From Campylobacter blaseri (GTDB lineage Bacteria > Campylobacterota > Campylobacteria > Campylobacterales > Campylobacteraceae), in assembly GCF_013201895.1 (NCBI RefSeq), contig NZ_CP053841.1:868001-932000 (forward strand): 64,000 bases of DNA, read 5' to 3'. Position numbers and translations under genes: made by a program. Positions 13,496 to 22,037 of the stretch are shown here, one piece after another. The notes under the pieces were generated by a model. The model saw only the letters and a list, made by a program, of their open reading frames with translations, did no database searches and had not been told where the DNA came from. Numbering within the stretch: the stretch's first letter is position 1; each line of letters starts with the position of its first letter.

Positions 13496-14870
13496 CGCTT
13501 AATCCGTGCATTTGTGAGTTTGCAATTGCTTTAAACATACTATCTTCAAGCTCATTTAAAGTATAGTTATCTTGATATAAAGACATAAACTCTTTAAAAG
13601 CCTCTTCATAGGTTGCAGATTTATTTAAAATTTCATCTAGTTTTTTATCTAAACTACTACTTGCATTTATAAGCTCTTTATTTAAAAACTCATCATCCAT
13701 AGCCTTATCAACCATATCAAGATATTTTGGTTTTAAACTCTCTTTAAAGGCTAAATAATTGCTATTTAAATGCCCTTTATTTTCTATGATTTTGCTTTTT
13801 TGCTCATCAATTTCATAGTTATAAGTCTCTTCTATATACTCTTTTGTTGGAATAAAACCCATATTATATAGCTTTAAATCTCTCTCGCTTAACTCAATAT
13901 TTGGTTTATTCTTATCAAATAATTTAGCTTCTATATCTATATTAAGCCCATTTACCTCTTTAAAAAACTTAATTGCTCGGTTAACTACATAAATTAAAAT
14001 ATTAGCATCACTTAGTGCAATGTCTTCTCTTATTTGATTATGTATGTTTGCAGCTGCAAAGCTTCCCTCTTTAACACTGCTTGTTAAATTTGCACCAAGT
14101 ATTACTTTGCTTATTTGATTATCACAATAGTTAATTAATTTATCATGAGAGCTATCTTTATTTGGCTGGGTTAGCTCAATGCTTTCATCTTGGTCAATTA
14201 CTGCAACATCACCACTTAGCATTGCAAATACCTCTTTTGCTAAGGTTTCAGCATCAAAGCTACTTTTTGCAATAGCCCACGGAGATCCAAATTTTTCTAT
14301 AAATTCAATCCAAAATTTTAAACTTGCATTTTTTAATTTTACAGGAAAATATAGCTTTTCAAGCAAAGCGTCCCCGTATGGCTTATAAAAATTTGCCCTA
14401 CTTAAACCATAAATTACTTTAAATTTGGGAATTTCTTGTAAAAAACCATTTAAGTTAAAATGTAAAACATCATCTTTAAACTCAAAATTTCTAAAATCTC
14501 TCTGTCTTAAAATTGGATAAAATAGCCCATCAATTGGTTTATAATTAACTTCAAAAACATTAATGCCATAAAGATAAGTTTCAAGAATTTGTGAAATAAT
14601 ATCGCTATAAAAGCAAGATAACAGGTTCTCTTTTATGGTTTCATCATCACAAATTATAGCAAGCTCTTTTTTTTCAGTAACAGCTTTTCTTGAAATGTCT
14701 GCTTGAGTAAAGCTTAAGTCTCTTGTAATTAAGTTTAAATCGCTATCACTTATCTTGTAAGCACTAATGCTAGTGCTAAATAGTGCATTTATTAAAGTAT
14801 CGTTTGGTGATAGTCTAAGTGCTTTGTTTTTATCTTTTTTATTTAAAAATAAATTTTTTAAAAAAGCCAT
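13485..14870 (-). CDS. Portal protein (Mu gp29-like, DUF935)
   Basis: The ATG at 14870 follows AAAGGAGAGAGC; an upstream in-frame ATG at 14924 lies inside the terminase and is not used here. The 461-residue protein contains ADISRKAVTEKKELAII, TYLYGINVFEVNYKPIDGLFYP, YGDALLEKLYFPVKLKNASLKFW and EKFGSPWAIAKS, the conserved core of DUF935 portal proteins forming the packaging vertex. It overlaps the terminase by 32 bases and the MuF gene by 11. Confidence 0.95.
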   Translation of the reverse strand: MAFLKNLFLNKKDKNKALRLSPNDTLINALFSTSISAYKISDSDLNLITRDLSFTQADISRKAVTEKKELAIICDDETIKENLLSCFYSDIISQILETYLYGINVFEVNYKPIDGLFYPILRQRDFRNFEFKDDVLHFNLNGFLQEIPKFKVIYGLSRANFYKPYGDALLEKLYFPVKLKNASLKFWIEFIEKFGSPWAIAKSSFDAETLAKEVFAMLSGDVAVIDQDESIELTQPNKDSSHDKLINYCDNQISKVILGANLTSSVKEGSFAAANIHNQIREDIALSDANILIYVVNRAIKFFKEVNGLNIDIEAKLFDKNKPNIELSERDLKLYNMGFIPTKEYIEETYNYEIDEQKSKIIENKGHLNSNYLAFKESLKPKYLDMVDKAMDDEFLNKELINASSSLDKKLDEILNKSATYEEAFKEFMSLYQDNYTLNELEDSMFKAIANSQMHGLSDDI

Positions 14871-16503
14871 GCTCTCTCCTTTTTCGTTTAAAATCTTTTC
14901 CACCTTTACACAAATCATATGCACCGGCTAAGCTATCGGGTGCGTCATCGTGTTCAGCTTCTGGGTAGTCAAGTAGTTGGTTTATTAAGGTAGTTTGTGT
15001 TTTATGAAGTAAAATCTCCCCTGTTGCAACAGGAATTTCAAGAGTTCCAATTCTTATGCCTTTGTTTGTGCTGTTATTTACCCCTTTTAAGGGCATTTTA
15101 ATGGAGTTATCAAAGGCTTCATTATATAGCCATTCTTTTAGGAAAAATTGTCCGCCATTTGTCTCAATCGCTACAATTCTACATTTATATAGTTCTTGAA
15201 GTTTAATCACTCTTTTTATAGTGTCATTACCTGCTAGTTTTTCACTTATGTTTTCACAAACATAAATTTTTTTGCTATCTATATGCACCCCAAGCACCGT
15301 AATAGAAGTAAAGTCTCCTTTTTTCTTGCCACCAGCTGGATCTACATACATATAATAAAAGTCGCATTTTGGGGCATTTGTGTAGTAGTGGAAGTTGCTT
15401 TGTTTAAATATCGCATTTTCACTTAATGGGGTGTTTTGCTGTTCTTTATCAAAGCTTCTTCTGTTTTCAGCTCTTTTTTTCATAAGTTTAATGAGAGGTA
15501 AGGCTTCCTCCCAAAGCACCTGCGAGCCATCAAGCATTAAAGCCTCATTGTCTTCATAAAACTTCAAGGCATGTTTTTCGCCATAGCTTTTAAAGAGTTG
15601 TTCCCATTTTTCCCATAAATCCATTCTTTTTGGATAATTGATGATAGATTTAAAAACTTTTGAATTCCAAAACGGACTTTTGATTTTTCTATTTAAAACA
15701 GAATCTTGATGTAAAATAGTTCCTATGTAGATGATTATAAGCTTATCTTCTAAACTACCTAAGTTTGATACCGCTTCATCTAGCCAATCTTCTAATTTAT
15801 CTCTTTGTGAGCGACTGCGAACATTTGTATCATTTTCAAGGTCATCTGCTATAACTAAATCAGGTCTATAGATACCATATCTAATACCACGAACTCTTTT
15901 ACCTGTTCCAAAAGATTGCACTTTTACGCCATTATTTGTTATAAACTCACCAATCCTCCACATCTTACCAATGCCACAGCATAAAGGAAAATCAGCTTTT
16001 AAATTTGGATTTTCTTCAAGCTCTGCTTTTATACTTTCAAGTATCCCATCAACAAGCTCAACGCTATCACTTAGTTCAACTATAAATTTTCTTTTATTAA
16101 AACAAATTGCCCAAAGGGGTAAAAGAATTGAGCTATAAGTCGTTTTAGCGTGTCCTCTTGGAGCTGCTATTGCATTCTTGCTACCATTTTCTTTTTGTAG
16201 GGTATCTTCAAACAAAGTGGCTAAATAAGTGTGTAGTTCGCACTCACCTTTTATGGTGAAATAGTGTGGAAAATATGTTTTTGCAAAATATAAAAAATCA
16301 AACTTAGCTTTTTTAATTCTTTCATCTTTTAGGGCTGGATCAAGTAAAGAGTTAGAAGATATTACCTCTTTTAGTTCATCACTTACAGTTTTAAGCCACT
16401 GCTCAAACTCAGCTCTAATTAAAACCTTTGCTTCGTTGTTAGATCCGTGTTTTTGATTTTCATAATTTAAAAATTCCCTTAACTCTTCTTTGTTAAAAAG
16501 CAT
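14839..16503 (-). CDS. Terminase large subunit (Mu gp28-like)
   Basis: The 554-residue packaging ATPase has Walker A AAPRGHAKTTYSS (about residues 110-122), Walker B DLVIADDLEND (about 213-223) and a C-terminal RNase H-type nuclease domain with YVDPAGGKKKGDFTSI, VAIETNGG and DDAPDSLAGA acidic motifs. It cuts and pumps DNA into the prohead with the small subunit at 16934. An array of hairpin repeats separates it from the upstream small-subunit gene. Confidence 0.95.
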   Translation of the reverse strand: MLFNKEELREFLNYENQKHGSNNEAKVLIRAEFEQWLKTVSDELKEVISSNSLLDPALKDERIKKAKFDFLYFAKTYFPHYFTIKGECELHTYLATLFEDTLQKENGSKNAIAAPRGHAKTTYSSILLPLWAICFNKRKFIVELSDSVELVDGILESIKAELEENPNLKADFPLCCGIGKMWRIGEFITNNGVKVQSFGTGKRVRGIRYGIYRPDLVIADDLENDTNVRSRSQRDKLEDWLDEAVSNLGSLEDKLIIIYIGTILHQDSVLNRKIKSPFWNSKVFKSIINYPKRMDLWEKWEQLFKSYGEKHALKFYEDNEALMLDGSQVLWEEALPLIKLMKKRAENRRSFDKEQQNTPLSENAIFKQSNFHYYTNAPKCDFYYMYVDPAGGKKKGDFTSITVLGVHIDSKKIYVCENISEKLAGNDTIKRVIKLQELYKCRIVAIETNGGQFFLKEWLYNEAFDNSIKMPLKGVNNSTNKGIRIGTLEIPVATGEILLHKTQTTLINQLLDYPEAEHDDAPDSLAGAYDLCKGGKDFKRKRREHGFFKKFIFK

Positions 16504-16532
16504 TTTTTCCTTTCTTTTTAATCACTTTTTTT

Positions 16533-16892
16533 AAAAGCTTTTGAGTAAAACAATTTATCCCAAATGGAAAAAATCTTTGATTTTAGGCTCCATTTGTGGA
16601 TAACTCTTGTTGAACGAAAAGTTCACCATCTCTTACCCTTTTGTGTTATAAACTTTGAGTGAAACAATTTATCCCCAATGGAAAAAATCTTTGATTTTAG
16701 GCTCCATTTGTGGATAACTCTTGTTGAACGAAAAGCTCACCATCTTTTACCCTTTTGTGTTATAAACTTTGAGTGAAACAATTTATCCCCAATGGAAAAA
16801 ATCTTTGATTTTAGGCTCCATTTGTGGATAACTCTTGTTGAACGAAAAGCTTATAACACTACTACCTTGTTAAACGAAAAAGCTTTTAACAC
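16533..16892 (-). repeat. Array of three hairpin repeats plus a half unit, leftward
   Basis: Three copies lie at 16759-16857, 16645-16735 and 16533-16621, with a half unit at 16868-16892 (read leftward: GTTAAAAGCTTTTTCGTTTA). Read on the minus strand they have the same orientation relative to the downstream terminase as the plus-strand copies have to their genes. Each carries TTATCCACA on the minus strand. Spacing between the units is about 112-114 bp. The last unit ends 30 bases before the terminase start. Confidence 0.9.
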
Positions 16893-16933
16893 CACTTTAT
16901 CTCAAAGGTCTCATTTGCTACTAGCACCTAAGT

Positions 16934-17413
16934 CTAATCAAGTCTTTCAATAGCTCTTACAAACTCGCTTTTTTCAAAAAGATTAACTAAAATCTTTAAA
17001 CCCTCTTTATCGCCATTTTTTTGAAACTCAATGACAATCAGCTTTATAACCTCTTTTGCAATGCTTAGTTTGTAGGCTTTTGGATCTTCAAGGTTGGCTA
17101 CTTTTTTCATCTTAGAAAAACTATCACCTACTTGCGAGAGGGCATTTGCTTTTTCTTTTGATGAGAGTTTTTCATCTTCTCTTATCTCTTTAATGGCCGC
17201 ATACATCTCATTTATAAAAGAGTTATATATAGTGTTGCCTTCATTTTTGGCATTTGCTATAAGTTCATTTGCCTTTAACTCGTCCCAATTGCCATCATTT
17301 GATTTATAATTTTTAACCGTTTTAATGCTTTTATTTAAAATTTCAGCAATGCTTTCAATACTAAAATTTTTTAAATATAGCTCTTTTGCTATCTCTTTTG
17401 TAAGTCTAGCCAT
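16934..17413 (-). CDS. Terminase small subunit-like protein (Mu gp27-like, DUF1804)
   Basis: ATG at 17413 (MARLTKEIAKELYLKN) has GGAG eight bases upstream; a GTG six bases earlier is too close to that site. The 159-residue protein begins with an HTH (FSIESIAEILNKSIKTVKNYK), followed by a coiled-coil oligomerisation region, matching DUF1804 small terminases, which recognise packaging sites. It overlaps the upstream gp36-like gene. Confidence 0.85.
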   Translation of the reverse strand: MARLTKEIAKELYLKNFSIESIAEILNKSIKTVKNYKSNDGNWDELKANELIANAKNEGNTIYNSFINEMYAAIKEIREDEKLSSKEKANALSQVGDSFSKMKKVANLEDPKAYKLSIAKEVIKLIVIEFQKNGDKEGLKILVNLFEKSEFVRAIERLD

Positions 17414-17804
17414 TAACACTGCTCCAATCTTTCATAATATAATCATTGTGTTTAAAAGCCCTTTGCTTTACTATTAGCTTGCTTTCATTCTTAAGCTCTA
17501 TTGGAATTTTGCCGTTTGCCATTTTAATTAAAAGACTTTCACACTTTTCTAGTTCATCTTTATAATTTTCTTTTGGGTAGTTTTGTTTTCTTTTTAGCTC
17601 AATAATTGTTAAAAGAGTGCAAATTTGCTTTAAAAGTGGTGTTGGATTTTTTGGAATTACTATAAAAGAGGCTATAAAGCTAGTGGCATCTTTTATGGCA
17701 TCGTTGATTACATCTTGATTTATTTTAAAATTTCCATTTAGATCACTTAACTCTTCTAACTCTTTTTTACTTAGCTCTTTTAAAAGCTCATCATTATCTA
17801 TCAC
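17406..17804 (-). CDS. Mu gp36-like head protein (DUF1320)
   Basis: The 132-residue protein begins MIDNDELLKELSKKELEELSD and has the DUF1320 features: INDAIKDATSFIASFI near residues 34-48, LLKQICTLLTIIELKRKQ and a C-terminal K/D-rich end. In Mu, gp36 lies next to the major head gene. The role is probably head-tail connection. It overlaps the small terminase gene by 8 bases. Confidence 0.8.
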   Translation of the reverse strand: MIDNDELLKELSKKELEELSDLNGNFKINQDVINDAIKDATSFIASFIVIPKNPTPLLKQICTLLTIIELKRKQNYPKENYKDELEKCESLLIKMANGKIPIELKNESKLIVKQRAFKHNDYIMKDWSSVNG

Positions 17805-17899
17805 TTTAACCCCTTAATGTAATACTGTTTAATCGTCTGTTAAACCCGTTTAAAATCGTTTAAAATCTTTTCATAAGGTCATAAACCATTTTAAAATTT

Positions 17900-17920
17900 A
17901 AAGCCGTTTTAAACGGCTTT
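17900..17920 (-). terminator. Terminator hairpin after major capsid gene
   Basis: AAAGCCGTTT and AAACGGCTTT form a near-perfect palindrome eight bases beyond the capsid stop, followed on the minus strand by TAAATTTT. It would attenuate transcription after the abundant capsid message. Confidence 0.65.
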
Positions 17921-17927
17921 AAAATAG

Positions 17928-18923
17928 TTATTTAAAACTTAGCTCAATTAATGCATCAGGACGATTACAAATTGGAATGGCTTTTGTTTCGCTCACAATT
18001 GCGTAACCTTGCCCTTTATCCAGCTTTTCAGGAGCTGCTGAAAAGTATAGCTTTGGAGCAAGACCAAGTGCGTCAACATGGTTAGCTCTTCCATAATAAA
18101 GTGTAAAAGGTTCAGTTGATTTTGGTATAACTTTGGCTTTATCTGTATCCATAAAGTCTTTTGCTTCGCCTTTTGTATTTTTATATTTTGCTGAATATGG
18201 TCTAAAGTCTGTTCCATAGATATTTAAAACTCTTAAGTTGCCCTCTTCGCTCCATTTTGCAATTCCTGCTTTAAATAGCTCTTCTTCATTTGCTTTATTT
18301 ACTAAATTTGCTAAAAAACCATAGCCACAAAGAACTTCATATCCAGGATTAACACCAAACTCACTAATTAATCTTTCATCTACTTCATTAAGAGTTTCAA
18401 TTAGTGTTTTTGCTCCATTGCCTGAGCTTTTTTTGCTTAATTGCACTCCTTGTTTTCTTGAGACAAAAGAGAATAGTTCTTGTCCTTTTCCATCTAAAAT
18501 TTTGCCAAAAAGTGAACCAATTGCCATATACTCTAAAGTGGTATCAATGCTATCTTTTTGTGATTTTAAAATTTCAGCTATTTTAACAGAAAGCGACTCA
18601 GTTACGGCTTTTTCGCTGTTTAAGCTTCTTAGTGAGTTAATATCACTAGCATTTATTTTATCAACCAAAGGAAACCTAGGAAGTGAAACAGTAACGATAT
18701 ATGCATCATCTGTTTTAGTTACTAAATGGCTAGCATTAGCACTAACACTTTCAAGCACAACTCCAGCACCTCTTTTAATGATAATATCAACACTATCACC
18801 AACTACACCTTTTTTTGTTTTATAAAATTTATCCATTGCAAAATGCGGTGCTGCTTTTAGTTGGTTTGCAATATTTGTCATAGCAACTACGCTAAATTTT
18901 TTAAGTATTTCATCTAAATTCAT
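17928..18923 (-). CDS. Major capsid protein (gpE-family)
   Basis: The 331-residue protein begins MNLDEILKKFSVVAMTNIANQL and contains GDSVDIIIKRGAGVVLESVSA, EKAVTESLSVKIAEIL, GYGFLANLVNK and a C-terminal AIPICNRPDALIELSFK, the layout of the HK97-fold lambda gpE-type major capsid family. Its position after decoration and protease genes supports this. A terminator-like hairpin follows. Confidence 0.85.
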   Translation of the reverse strand: MNLDEILKKFSVVAMTNIANQLKAAPHFAMDKFYKTKKGVVGDSVDIIIKRGAGVVLESVSANASHLVTKTDDAYIVTVSLPRFPLVDKINASDINSLRSLNSEKAVTESLSVKIAEILKSQKDSIDTTLEYMAIGSLFGKILDGKGQELFSFVSRKQGVQLSKKSSGNGAKTLIETLNEVDERLISEFGVNPGYEVLCGYGFLANLVNKANEEELFKAGIAKWSEEGNLRVLNIYGTDFRPYSAKYKNTKGEAKDFMDTDKAKVIPKSTEPFTLYYGRANHVDALGLAPKLYFSAAPEKLDKGQGYAIVSETKAIPICNRPDALIELSFK

Positions 18924-18926
18924 ATT

Positions 18927-19259
18927 CTACTCCACTACTATAATATTTTGTTCAAACAAACTAGTTTTATAATCTTCCTCAACTCCATCTAGTTTTACAG
19001 CTCCAATTTTTAAAATGCCAGCTGTGCCGTTTTGTGTTAAGTTATCTTTTAAGATACCTTTAGTTAATAAAGTGTCTGCATTTTCATCTGTTATCTTCTT
19101 CCAACACAAATTTGTGGTATCAAAGCCAACAATTGTCCCAACACTTAAGAAATTTTGACCATCTAAATCAACTTTTGCATTATAAGAAAGAACATCTTTA
19201 ACGATGATCTCTGATATGGTTTTTGGCTTTTTTGCCAAATCATCTAATGTTTTTGCCAT
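18927..19259 (-). CDS. Head decoration protein
   Basis: The 110-residue protein lies between the protease/scaffold and major capsid genes, the place of lambda gpD-like decoration proteins. It is beta-rich with a GILKDNLTQNGTAGILKIGAVKLDG block matching the gpD-like (HDPD) fold. It stabilises the shell in the family. It has an AAAGGAGAAAA ribosome site. Confidence 0.75.
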   Translation of the reverse strand: MAKTLDDLAKKPKTISEIIVKDVLSYNAKVDLDGQNFLSVGTIVGFDTTNLCWKKITDENADTLLTKGILKDNLTQNGTAGILKIGAVKLDGVEEDYKTSLFEQNIIVVE

Positions 19260-19270
19260 TTTTTCTCCTT

Positions 19271-19600
19271 TTAGTTTATACTTTTTAATGCCATTGCAAC
19301 TATATCTTCATCATCAGCTTTGGCTGATTTGTTTTCAAAAATATTGTTTTTTAATGCATCATTTTTTTGAGCTACTTTTTGTGTTTTTAAAAAACTCTCA
19401 AATCCAGCCATATCACTTTTACAATATGCCAAAGCCCACTCTTTTTGCTCTTTGTTTATTTTGTTTGCAACAATTGCACCATTTACCTTTTCTTCGGCGA
19501 GGGTATTTTTAAGCTCCTCATTTTCTTTTGTTAGGCTTTGAACTTTTGCCTTTAAGGCTGTAAGCTCTTCATTTTCTTTTTGTTTGGACTCTTTATCCAT
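19271..19600 (-). CDS. Internal-start scaffold protein (Mu gpZ analogue)
   Basis: Within the protease gene, TAAAGGAGAAAAGT immediately precedes an in-frame ATG at 19600, better than most ribosome sites here. The product of 109 residues (MDKESKQKENEELTALKAKV...) is a coiled coil with a compact C-terminal end, matching an assembly scaffold made separately from the full-length protease, as in Mu. Confidence 0.7.
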   Translation of the reverse strand: MDKESKQKENEELTALKAKVQSLTKENEELKNTLAEEKVNGAIVANKINKEQKEWALAYCKSDMAGFESFLKTQKVAQKNDALKNNIFENKSAKADDEDIVAMALKSIN

Positions 19601-20083
19601 ACTTTTCTCCTTTATATTATTTTTATTAGCCACAACTTCGCCTAGCTCATCTAAAAATGGTTTATTTGTTAGACTTGCTGAGTGAAGCGTGGCACCTCTG
19701 TAAACTCCACTTTTTTCATCAATCCCTGCAAACTCATAAACAGGACTTAGATATTTATATTCTCCGTTTTTGATATAATCTTTTGCTTTAACTGTCCAGG
19801 AAACCTTGCCCCAAAGCTCATTTTTTTCATTGATATATAGCTCTTTTATCCAACCAGCAGCAGGGGCAATTTCGCCTGTTAAAGTTTGATGTTCATAGTC
19901 AATAACTGTCTCAACCGCTCTTTTTTCGTAATTAATTTTCATCTTTTCAATATCAGCTATATCTAATGCAAACTCACCATTTTGATGCCCTTTCCATTCT
20001 CCAACAACGGCTAGCTTTACATCAACTAAATTATCTGTATTTTCATCAGCTTTTAATTTAAAGCTAAAATTTGAACTAAGCAT
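19271..20083 (-). CDS. Mu gpI-like prohead protease with scaffold
   Basis: The 270-residue protein has an N-terminal protease domain (LAVVGEWKGHQNGEFALDI, NYEKRAVETVIDYEHQTLTGE with a His in the catalytic block, PAAGWIKELYINEKNELWGKVSWT) characteristic of Mu gp32/I, and a C-terminal coiled-coil scaffold region (about 162-270). Mu makes a scaffold (Z) from within I; here an internal start at 19600 has a strong ribosome site. Confidence 0.9.
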   Translation of the reverse strand: MLSSNFSFKLKADENTDNLVDVKLAVVGEWKGHQNGEFALDIADIEKMKINYEKRAVETVIDYEHQTLTGEIAPAAGWIKELYINEKNELWGKVSWTVKAKDYIKNGEYKYLSPVYEFAGIDEKSGVYRGATLHSASLTNKPFLDELGEVVANKNNIKEKSMDKESKQKENEELTALKAKVQSLTKENEELKNTLAEEKVNGAIVANKINKEQKEWALAYCKSDMAGFESFLKTQKVAQKNDALKNNIFENKSAKADDEDIVAMALKSIN

Positions 20084-20163
20084 TTATCTCCTTTATTATT
20101 TTTTACTTCGCAGCCAAACAAAGTCCGTCTTTGTGGCAAGTAGCTTTCGCTCCTTTGACCCAC

Positions 20164-20670
20164 CTAAAGCACACCGTTACTTTTGGCAACACCGTATTTT
20201 AGAAATTCTCTCTCTTCTTTTGTAAGCTCACTATTTATAGCACTATCGCATTCTTTTAGTTTTGTTTTAATAGTTCTTGCATATATGTTTAAATAACCAT
20301 AATCACTTATACCTTCGTGTATCTTTGTGATGTTTTCTAAATTAATTACGAAGCCATGGTTAAATAGTGAGTTAGACAAGAACTTATCAACTTGCTCTAT
20401 CAAATCATATAGTTCAAACTTGCACTTTTGTCTATAAATTTCGCTTTTATTTGATGTGGCGTTTACAAAATATAACTTATAGGTTGCCTCTTTTTCAACA
20501 CTATTAATATACTTTTCACTTTCAAAATCGACTAAAATTAAAGGCGTTACCTTTAGGCATTTTTCAAATTCTTTTAAATCTTCAAATTCACCCAAATAGC
20601 TATTTACTTTAATTTTTGTAAAAAGCCTATCAATATTGTAAAGCAACTCTTTTTCAAAGCTTTTAAGCAT
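20164..20670 (-). CDS. Mu gp37-like protein (DUF1834-like)
   Basis: The 168-residue protein (MLKSFEKELLYNIDRLF...) has TPLILVDFESEKYINS, LYFVNATSNKSEIYRQK, and LYDLIEQVDKFLSNSLF blocks resembling Mu gp37/DUF1834, a neck or tail-terminator protein. It is the first gene of the leftward head operon, transcribed from the central control region. Assignment is by pattern and position. Confidence 0.65.
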   Translation of the reverse strand: MLKSFEKELLYNIDRLFTKIKVNSYLGEFEDLKEFEKCLKVTPLILVDFESEKYINSVEKEATYKLYFVNATSNKSEIYRQKCKFELYDLIEQVDKFLSNSLFNHGFVINLENITKIHEGISDYGYLNIYARTIKTKLKECDSAINSELTKEEREFLKYGVAKSNGVL

Positions 20671-20714
20671 TTAAATCCTTAATCTTTTTTGCAAGTGTAG
20701 GAAAAAAAATTATT

Positions 20715-20773
20715 ATTTTCTAGTAAAAAATTTGAGAAAAATATTTGAGTAAAAAATTTTCGTCAAATATTTT
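20715..20773. promoter_or_regulatory. Divergent late control region with dyad
   Basis: Between the leftward head operon and rightward tail operon lie a perfect 11-bp inverted repeat, AAAATATTTGA (20738-20748) and TCAAATATTTT (20763-20773), and three copies of AGTAAAAAAT (near 20722, 20748, 20774). Mor/C-type activators bind such dyads. This is the only obvious divergent late promoter region; activator identity is inferred. Confidence 0.5.
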
Positions 20774-20847
20774 AGTAAAAAATGCAACTATAAAATGATA
20801 AAAAAATTCCTTACAATTGGCAAAAATAAAGATTGAGTAAGGGTGAT

Positions 20848-21279
20848 GTTATAAACTTTTCGTTCAACAAGAGTTATCCACAAATGGAGCCTAAAATCAA
20901 AGATTTTTTCCATTTGGGATAAATTGTTTCACTCTAAGCTTATAACAAGAAAGGATAAGAGGTGAACTTTTCGTTCAACAAGAGTTATCCACAAATGGAG
21001 CCTAAAATCAAAGATTTTTTCCATTTGGGATAAATTGTTTCACTCTAAGCTTATAACAAGAAAGGATAAGAGGTGAACTTTTCGTTCAACAAGAGTTATC
21101 CACAAATGGAGCCTAAAATCAAAGATTTTTTCCATTTGGGATAAATTGTTTCACTCTAAGCTTATAACAAGAAAGGATAAGAGGTGAACTTTTCGTTCAA
21201 CAAGAGTTATCCACAAATGGAGCCTAAAATCAAAGATTTTTTCCATTTGGGATAAATTGTTTCACTCTAAGCTTATAAC
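20848..21279 (+). repeat. Tandem array of four hairpin repeats, 111-bp period
   Basis: Units end at 20946, 21057, 21168 and 21279, exactly 111 bp apart; each contains the 98-bp hairpin core and a spacer AAGAAAGGATAAGAGGTG. The inner stem is AAAATC-AAA-GATTTT and the next stem AAATGGA/TCCATTT. TTATCCACA occurs once per unit. The array ends 23 bases before the first rightward late gene. Confidence 0.95.
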
Positions 21280-21301
21280 AAAAGATAGGAATAAATAAAG
21301 G

Positions 21302-21721
21302 ATGGTTGTGTATTTAGAGATTAAAAGATTTAAAGAAATTTACGATGGAACTATCGGGGCATTTTCACTTTTTGATGAAGATAATAAACTCTTATTGAGT
21401 GGCTTCACTCTAGAGCCAAGCGGCCCTGATACTGTTATGCCAAATCAAGATAGAAGAATACCTGAGGGAGCCTACAAGGCAATTTGGGAGTATAGCCCCA
21501 AATTTAACAGATTTTTACCTGTACTTTTTAATGAAAAAGTTTCAAAAGATAGGCGAATTTTAATCCACTATGGAAACTATCCAAAGGACACTGAGGGTTG
21601 CATTTTATTTGGAGATAGTTATAACAATAGCGGTGTTTTTAATTCAAGAGATATGTTTGCAAATTTTGAAAAAGAGATAAAAAGAGATGAATTTAAAATT
21701 AATATTATCAATGCTTTTTAA
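21302..21721 (+). CDS. DUF5675 protein, probable cell-wall (lysis module) enzyme
   Basis: The 139-residue protein (MVVYLEIKRFKEIYDGTIGAFSL...) contains LEPSGPDTVMPNQDRRIPEGAY and RRILIHYGNYPKDTEGCILFG. The IHxGN...DTxGCI block with His and Cys is the signature of DUF5675, which resembles L,D-transpeptidase active sites and occurs beside phage lysis genes. It is the first gene after the repeat array. A catalytic role in the cell wall is inferred. GTG 21308 is an alternative start. Confidence 0.75.
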   Translation: MVVYLEIKRFKEIYDGTIGAFSLFDEDNKLLLSGFTLEPSGPDTVMPNQDRRIPEGAYKAIWEYSPKFNRFLPVLFNEKVSKDRRILIHYGNYPKDTEGCILFGDSYNNSGVFNSRDMFANFEKEIKRDEFKINIINAF

Positions 21722-22037
21722 TTTTTTAAAAGATGCAAAAACAATAGTTGCAATAGTTATAAGTGCTGTAGTTTACATTATTTATTTGAATTTAGAACTT
21801 GGCTTACTAAATAAAAAAGTAGAACTATTAAAAAGTGAAAATGCTTTAATAATTAATGAAAAAGCACTTTGTCAAAGCTTTTTAGATAAACAAAATAAGG
21901 CAATAGACGAACTAAAACTTGATGTTTTAAAAAAACCCAATGAGCCAAAAGAAGTTGAAAAAATTAAGAAAATTTATATAAAAGATAAAAGCTGTGAAAG
22001 TGAGTTAAAGGCATATAAGGAGCTATTTGGGCAATGA
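21687..22037 (+). CDS. Inner-membrane spanin-like (Rz-like) protein
   Basis: An ATG at 21708 (MLFNFLKDAKTIVAIVI) or 21687 opens a protein of 109-116 residues with one N-terminal membrane segment (TIVAIVISAVVYIIYLNL) and a long coiled coil (LNKKVELLKSENALIINEKALCQSF), the architecture of i-spanins. A small lipoprotein gene two genes on (22913) would be the outer-membrane partner. Confidence 0.6.
   Translation: MNLKLILSMLFNFLKDAKTIVAIVISAVVYIIYLNLELGLLNKKVELLKSENALIINEKALCQSFLDKQNKAIDELKLDVLKKPNEPKEVEKIKKIYIKDKSCESELKAYKELFGQ

Noticed and set aside
20848-21279. Hairpin repeats as an insertion sequence or transposon
   Set aside because: They contain no open frame and no evident target duplications around copies. 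A MITE-like origin stays possible, but consistent orientation to genes and compensatory changes favour a functional structure.
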